Made by a program: the position numbers and the translations under genes. A stretch of DNA of 11,928 bases. Source: Pavlovales sp. CCMP2436 (taxonomy: Eukaryota > Haptophyta > Pavlovophyceae > Pavlovales). Positions 7,921-11,928 of this stretch are shown here, one piece after another; position 1 is the stretch's first letter; each line of letters starts with the position of its first letter. The stretch lies in assembly GCA_026770615.1 (NCBI GenBank), contig MU631393.1, positions 55,562 to 67,489 on the forward strand. The letters run 5' to 3'. The notes beneath the pieces were generated by a model. That model did not search any database and had not been told where the DNA came from. It saw nothing but the letters and a program-made list of their open reading frames with translations.

Positions 7921-9339
7921 TCACGCCGCGCGCGGCCGTTTGCGCGTCGCCCCCGAGCCATCCGCCTCCGGCGTCAGCTCTGCGATGACACTGGCGTGCT
8001 TGAACGCGATATCCTCCAAGATGTCAGAGGCGGAATCCGGGTACTGCTTCCTGAACTCTTTCCACTCCGGCTGCTTGAGCACCGTGGGCACGTGCACCAC
8101 CACCACCGCGTGCGCCGCGTCGACAGCCCCGGCACCTCGACGGCGTACGGCTTAAGCCGCAGCAGCACGGCGAGGCAGTTGCCCGCGCAGAGCGAGTCGC
8201 GCAATGAGCGCTCGCACCGTTCGAACACGCGCACAGCCGCGTCTGCGCTGCTGCCCCCCTCGCCGCTTGGCGCACCGCGCACCTTGGCCGCGAGGCAGAG
8301 CAGCTCGAGCCGCACGCCAAGGGAGGCCGGGAGCGCGGCGTGGCCCAGCGTGTGCAGCTGGCCGAGCAGCGCGATGTGCACAGCCGACGAGAAGTCCGGG
8401 TCAGGCTCGACGTCGCTCGTGCCCTCCGCCATGCCGCCGAGGAGCAGCATCTCGTAGTAGGGCGACACGTGCGCGAGTAGCAGCTGGCTGCCGCCAATCC
8501 GCTCACCGCCAGGGCAAGCGGAAGACCACGTCGTGCCCCATTGCGACCGGGCCGGCGAGCGACGCGAGCGACTCGAAGCCCTCAGCGAGCGGATCGCGCT
8601 CTGTTCGCAGGGCGCTGTTCTCGAGCTGCATACCTGTAGCCAGCTCTACCAGTAGAGACGCTACGCTCGCCTTAGCGTCCTCGGGGCCAGCGCGCAGCAG
8701 CTCCACGAGCGGTGGCAGCGCGCCCGCGGCGACGATGAGCGCGCGTATGGCCGCATCCTTGGCCAACTCTGCCATCGCTTGCGCTGCGTTCTCCTTACCC
8801 TGCTCGCAGCCAGCGTGCAACAGCTCCATGAACGGCGGCAGTGCGCCCGCGGTGACGATGGGCGCGCGTATGGCCGCATCCTTGGCCAGCTCTCCAATCG
8901 CTTGCGCTGCGTTCCCCTTGCCCCGCTTGATGCCAGAACGCAGCACCTCCACGAGCGGCGGCAGCGCGCCCGCGGCGACCATGAGCGCGCGGGTGGGCAC
9001 GTCCTTGGCCAACTCTCCAATCGCACCCGCTGCAAACGCCTTGACCTTCTCGGTGCCAGCGCGCAGCAGCTCCACGAGCGGCGGCAGCGCGCCCGCGGCG
9101 ACGATGGGTGCACAGTTGGCCTCGTCCTTGGCCAACTCTGCGATCACAAAAGCTGCATTCGCCTTGCCCACCTCGCCGTCAGCGCGCAGTATATCCACGA
9201 GCGGCGGCAACGTGCCCGCGGCGACGATGGGTGCGCGGATGAAAGCATCCTGGGCGAGATATTCAATCACACCCGCTGCGTTTGTCTTGCCAGCCTCAGT
9301 GCCAGCGCGCAGCACCTCCACGAGAGGCGGCAGCGCGCC
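7921..9339 (-). pseudogene. Armadillo-repeat plus BTB/POZ gene with two frameshifts
   Basis: Read on the minus strand, 9339 to about 8640 encodes six armadillo repeats of 41 residues (Gly-Ala-Leu-Pro-Pro-Leu-Val-Glu-Leu-Leu-Arg-Ala-Gly type). After a linker, Asp-Val-Val-Phe-Arg-Leu-Pro begins a BTB/POZ domain at about 8535. One extra base near 8506-8514 shifts the frame into a stop at 8503. The BTB continues in the next frame (Gly-Glu-Arg-Ile, then Ala-His-Val-Ser-Pro-Tyr-Tyr-Glu-Met). A BTB-tail signature follows (Cys-Glu-Arg-Ser-Leu-Arg-Asp, then Asn-Cys-Leu-Ala-Val-Leu-Leu). A second shift near 8120-8132 leads into the last frame, which ends at 7921. A splice acceptor ACTACAG precedes 9339, so upstream exons are expected but were not found. 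Armadillo-BTB proteins are usually adaptors of Cullin-3 ubiquitin ligases. The shifts may be true decay or sequencing indels; an intron explanation fails because the bases at the first shift encode BTB residues. Confidence 0.75.
8692..9339 (-). repeat. 123-bp tandem repeat encoding armadillo units
   Basis: The same point in each repeat recurs at 8701, 8824, 8947, 9070, 9193 and 9316, a constant 123-bp spacing (41 codons). The DNA is strikingly similar between units, for example the GGCGGCAGCGCGCCCGCGGC block, not just the protein. That implies recent amplification or gene conversion, because old armadillo repeats usually diverge strongly. Confidence 0.9.
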
Positions 9340-9955
9340 CTGTAGTGACTGTATTACGCAGGCAATAACTAATGCGGTGGGTTTATTCAGATGACGACGA
9401 GGGGATGATGAGGCAATCCGTGCTTGGACGGTCCTAGGCTAACAGTATGTTGCTGCACCACTGGGAGACTGGGAGACCTGTACGGGGCCGGACATTTTTA
9501 TTGATATTTACACAGTAGAGCCCATACCTCAGACCTATACCCATATGTATGCGTGATACACAGTAACATCGGCTCACACTACAGAGGAACTAAACCGCTT
9601 ATTCCCGACCAACAACCACAACCACCTTAGGAGAGGGATTTTTTTGAGAAATGGAGGATTATGGACTTACCCTGCCGCCTGGCTTGAGCACCCATTATGG
9701 GACTTGACCAGGGACAGGCAATTGCCGCCCTCGTTATTAGATCGAGGCGGCTGGGCGAGCTGCGCATGAGCGCACGTCAGAAACTCAGAATTCTAATTGT
9801 ATGCCTTTAATTCACCGCGGCGGCGGCGCCGCGCGCCCCGCTATACAAACAATTCTTTAAAACCATAACTGTTACTCACCGAGCCAGCCCTCTGTTCGTT
9901 TGAGCGTGTTTTGTGATAAATGATATTGAATAAATACGCATAATTTCTTATTTGA
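9340..9955. other. Intergenic or intronic region upstream of the armadillo-BTB exon
   Basis: On the minus strand this would contain the intron and earlier exons of the armadillo-BTB gene, but no further armadillo-like coding sequence is visible in any frame. The frame stays open upstream of 9339 to about 9435 without an ATG. The rest is mixed-composition DNA with no supported feature. Confidence 0.45.
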
Positions 9956-10206
9956 AATTTTGAACAAGCGTCTAGACGCAGAATTGAGCGGGGAACAATT
10001 TTGGCGTTTTAGTCTGACGCCTAATTCTAGCAGGAAGTACAAGAAAATGGCCTCCGAAGTGAGGGTGGTATTTTCAGCATCCGAGTCAAAATACCACCCT
10101 CACTTCAGAGGCCATTAACTCGTCATCTTTATCGGAATCAGGTGTCAGACTACAATACCAAAATTGTTCCTCGTCCAATTCTACGTTTAGATATATCTTC
10201 AAAATT
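9956..10206. mobile_element. Foldback (MITE-like) element, copy 1
   Basis: This stretch is almost entirely one imperfect palindrome. The innermost arms, 10046-10074 and 10088-10116, pair at 28 of 29 positions around a 13-nt loop. The pairing continues outwards with gaps: GGAACAATTTTGG with CCAAAATTGTTCC, TAGTCTGA with the reverse complement of TCAGACTA, and AATTTTGAA with TTCAAAATT at the ends. There is no coding capacity. A related inverted copy lies at 10827-11054. This structure fits a foldback transposon or MITE. A hairpin RNA precursor is a less likely alternative. Confidence 0.75.
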
Positions 10207-10207
10207 A

Positions 10208-10500
10208 GTACAGACTCCAAAATTGAGTTTTGTAAGAAGGCCCCTGGAGTAGTTTTTGATGCTTCGCCGAAGCATCAAAATAATCCAGGAAAACAGATCG
10301 AAACGAACACGGTGCCAGCCCCGTGAGGTAGTTATACACAAAAAAGAGTTTGGGACAAAATACCGAATTGAATCACAAACCAGATTTTTCTCAAACCCCC
10401 GCCAGCGTGAAGGACGCAAAAAACAGTTTGCAACCAAATCCCGAATTGGATCACAAACTAGATTTTTCTCAAACCCCCGCCAGCGTGACACGCAGGGCGA
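10208..10500. repeat. 47-bp hairpin and 78-bp tandem repeat
   Basis: At 10243-10289 is a hairpin whose 13-bp core TTTTGATGCTTCG/CGAAGCATCAAAA is perfect (10254-10266 and 10268-10280), with CCTGGA/TCCAGG outside it. At 10338-10410 and 10416-10488 are two 73-bp copies with a 78-bp period, about 85% alike by eye, sharing AGATTTTTCTCAAACCCC and GCCAGCGTGA. Open frames across them are short and not credible. Confidence 0.8.
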
Positions 10501-10826
10501 TAGTGATCCCCTGTGTGTCAGCGACCTGCTCCAAAACTGTTCACCAGCTCCAGGTCCGTAGGATCCAGAGACCAGATCTTTATACTTATAACAACACCGT
10601 CTTCAAAGTAAATGTTAAGTAAAACAATAAAAATATAATGATTGGCCCGAATCGTGTCGCCACTGTTCTCAAAATTCAAATTTATCTGGCTTAAATATTG
10701 CAGACTCTCCGCAGCATATTTTTCTACCGGGGCCAGACCCAGCGAGTAATTCCCGATAGTATAGTATAGTATATTATAATACAATACAATATGAAATAAA
10801 TACAAATTGATTTTGCATCAAACTTA
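10501..10826. other. AT-rich spacer
   Basis: No gene is supported. There is a simple ATAGTATAGTATAGTATATT and ATACAATACAATA stretch at about 10758-10793. Confidence 0.5.
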
Positions 10827-11054
10827 AATTTTGAAGACTTCTTAGAAGTAAAATTTGACAAAGAACAATTATGATCATTTCGTTCGCTACCTTCATATTT
10901 CAGGAATGATGAGAAAACGGCCTCAAGAAAGAGAAAATTATATTGACTCGAATGTTGAAAATATCACCCTCACTTGAAAGCTTTGTTTTTGACAATCCCG
11001 TTAGAATAACGCTAGAATTGTTCCACGTCGAATTCTGCGCTTAGACGTATCTTC
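10827..11054. mobile_element. Foldback (MITE-like) element, copy 2, inverted and diverged
   Basis: The sequence is an inverted relative of 9956-10206. Its loop-like segment 10945-10957 matches the reverse complement of the copy 1 loop at 11 of 13 positions. ATATCACCCTCACTT lies beside it, and GAATTGTTCCACGTCGAATTCTGCGCTTAGACGTATCTTC at the right corresponds to the outer arm of copy 1. The left end AAATTTTGAAGAC matches the other outer end. The left inner arm is badly eroded, so this copy folds poorly and is probably older. Confidence 0.6.
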
Positions 11055-11811
11055 GGGGTTTCTTTCGAGTTTTATCATAATACTTTAAAGTCAAATAAGG
11101 CCAGAGCGAAAATTTAGTTTGAATGTCATTCGGCATACTCCCCGCCTAGTAACTTGAAGGTACGTCGCAAATTGGGAAGACATAGTGTATGGATGCCTCC
11201 CCAACGTCCCCGCCGCTTGAAACGCTAGAGCCCAGTCACCCAGCCCCCGGGGCACACGGGGCTAGCCAAATATGGCACCTATATATATATTTGAGAAAAA
11301 AGTATAAAACTTATGGAAAAAAGAAGAAAAAAAAACCTGGCCATCTACGCGAGAGAACTTGTATCCCAGCCGCACCGCGCCCGGAGGCGAGGCCGCTATG
11401 TTGTGAGCGGGCTTTGTGCCAGATGGGGATGCAGTCATGCAGGCCGAACTCGTCATGTAGTCGCCTTTGTCTGCCTTTGAGACGTGCATATGCGCGGCCG
11501 TCGCGCCCTCGTTTGCCTGGCCGATAAGGTGGGTCTTCGGAGGAGAAGAGCACTCAGTTCAATATGATGCGCGCGACGGCTCCCCGGTGCCCTTGAAGTC
11601 TCTGGGAACCGGAATAAAAAAGCGGTGCCTTTATAATAGAGGCTGGTTTTCAGGAGGCTGCCCCAGAGCCACGCAAGTCTTTGATGTATAGCAATTTAAG
11701 TGCCCACCTACGACTGTAACTAGGCGAGACATTAAACTAGCGACGATTAGGGGTCCCGCGGGTCCTTCGCAGGTACTACCGCCCCTTTTTAAATACCGCG
11801 GAGCAGCCGCT
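11055..11811. other. Mixed intergenic region, possible minus-strand coding fragment
   Basis: A minus-strand frame runs from about 11550 to 11262. Between about 11530 and 11340 it reads like protein (Leu-Ile-Gly-Gln-Ala-Asn-Glu-Gly and on to Leu-Gly-Tyr-Lys-Phe-Ser-Arg-Val-Asp-Gly), then runs into an A/T homopolymer region. Other frames here are equally open, so this is weak. A TATATATATA run lies at 11280-11290. TAACTA-type words at about 11714-11740 lie just beyond the stop of the right-edge gene. Confidence 0.35.
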
Positions 11812-11928
11812 TCAGAGCCGCGCGAGCACACCGGCGAGCAGCTCCTTGAGGATGGCGTCGGGCAGCGCTACCACGTAGCGCTCCGTGCCGCTGCGCAGAG
11901 CAGGCGCGTCCGGGGGGAGGGGGGGGGG
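11812..11928 (-). CDS. 3' end of an unrecognised gene entering from the right edge
   Basis: A minus-strand frame is open from the window edge to a TGA at 11812-11814, giving the last 38 residues of a protein. Nearly every codon ends in G or C, as in the other genes. The end reads Ser-Gly-Thr-Glu-Arg-Tyr-Val-Val-Ala-Leu-Pro-Asp-Ala-Ile-Leu-Lys-Glu-Leu-Leu-Ala-Gly, then Val-Leu-Ala-Arg-Leu-stop, an amphipathic helix-like tail. The poly-G at the window edge encodes a proline run in this frame. AT-rich DNA begins just after the stop (TATTTAAAAA on the minus strand). The family cannot be named from so little. Confidence 0.5.
   Translation of the reverse strand, partial: PPPLPPDAPALRSGTERYVVALPDAILKELLAGVLARL
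11911..11928. repeat. Poly-G tract at window edge
   Basis: G runs interrupted by a single A. It mirrors the poly-C at the left edge and is probably where the assembly stopped. It may also be a genuine proline-coding tract of the partial minus-strand gene. Confidence 0.65.

Noticed and set aside
8482..8508. Short intron (GTGAGC...GGCAG) between the armadillo and BTB parts
   Set aside because: It would be only about 23 nt long, and these bases encode BTB residues Gly-Glu-Arg-Ile-Gly-Gly in the neighbouring frame, so a one-base shift fits better.
8204..9394. 396-codon plus-strand open frame over the armadillo repeats
   Set aside because: It shows a repeated Ser/Gly/Ala pattern only because the antisense strand encodes 123-bp armadillo units.
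10254..10280. Bacterial-type intrinsic terminator
   Set aside because: The hairpin is AT-ended with no gene ending nearby, and the window is eukaryotic in character.

Overview
The window looks like nuclear DNA of a GC-rich eukaryotic microalga or similar protist. The evidence is intron-bearing genes, domain families found in eukaryotes (CUE, WW, armadillo repeats, BTB), strongly G/C-ended codons inside genes, and AT-rich intergenic DNA full of non-autonomous repeats. A haptophyte-like source would fit the apparent GC-AG intron and the armadillo-BTB gene. That is an inference from style, not a demonstrated assignment. There are no bacterial operons, and I found no tRNA, rRNA or CRISPR array. 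The window opens in poly-C and closes in poly-G, which suggests assembly edges.

Layout. 1-430: possible minus-strand exon of an unrecognised gene (about 236-331). 430-960: non-coding, with a hairpin and two copies of a 67-bp repeat. 960-1900: CpG-rich, no credible gene, with short tandem duplications. 2046-4123: the best gene, two exons on the plus strand, encoding about 644 residues: putative lipid anchor, CUE-like domain, WW-like domain and a C-terminal region with Cys and Asp-x-His motifs suggesting a papain-fold protease. 4124-4690: AT-rich 3' flank. 4693-6890: composite mobile DNA in which a 1.17-kb LTR miniature element (4890-6060, 173-bp LTRs) lies inside a unit bounded by degenerate inverted repeats. 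6891-7920: unexplained GC-rich block, then AT-rich DNA. 7921-9339, minus strand: an armadillo-repeat plus BTB gene with two apparent frameshifts. 9340-11170: AT-rich, with two related 230-250-bp foldback elements in opposite orientation and a 78-bp tandem repeat. 11170-11811: mostly non-coding. 11812-11928, minus strand: 3' end of a gene entering from beyond the right edge.

The genes do not form an operon. The CUE/WW protein may belong to a ubiquitin-handling pathway, and armadillo-BTB proteins are commonly Cullin-3 ubiquitin ligase adaptors. With only two such genes, one of them broken, the shared theme may be coincidence.
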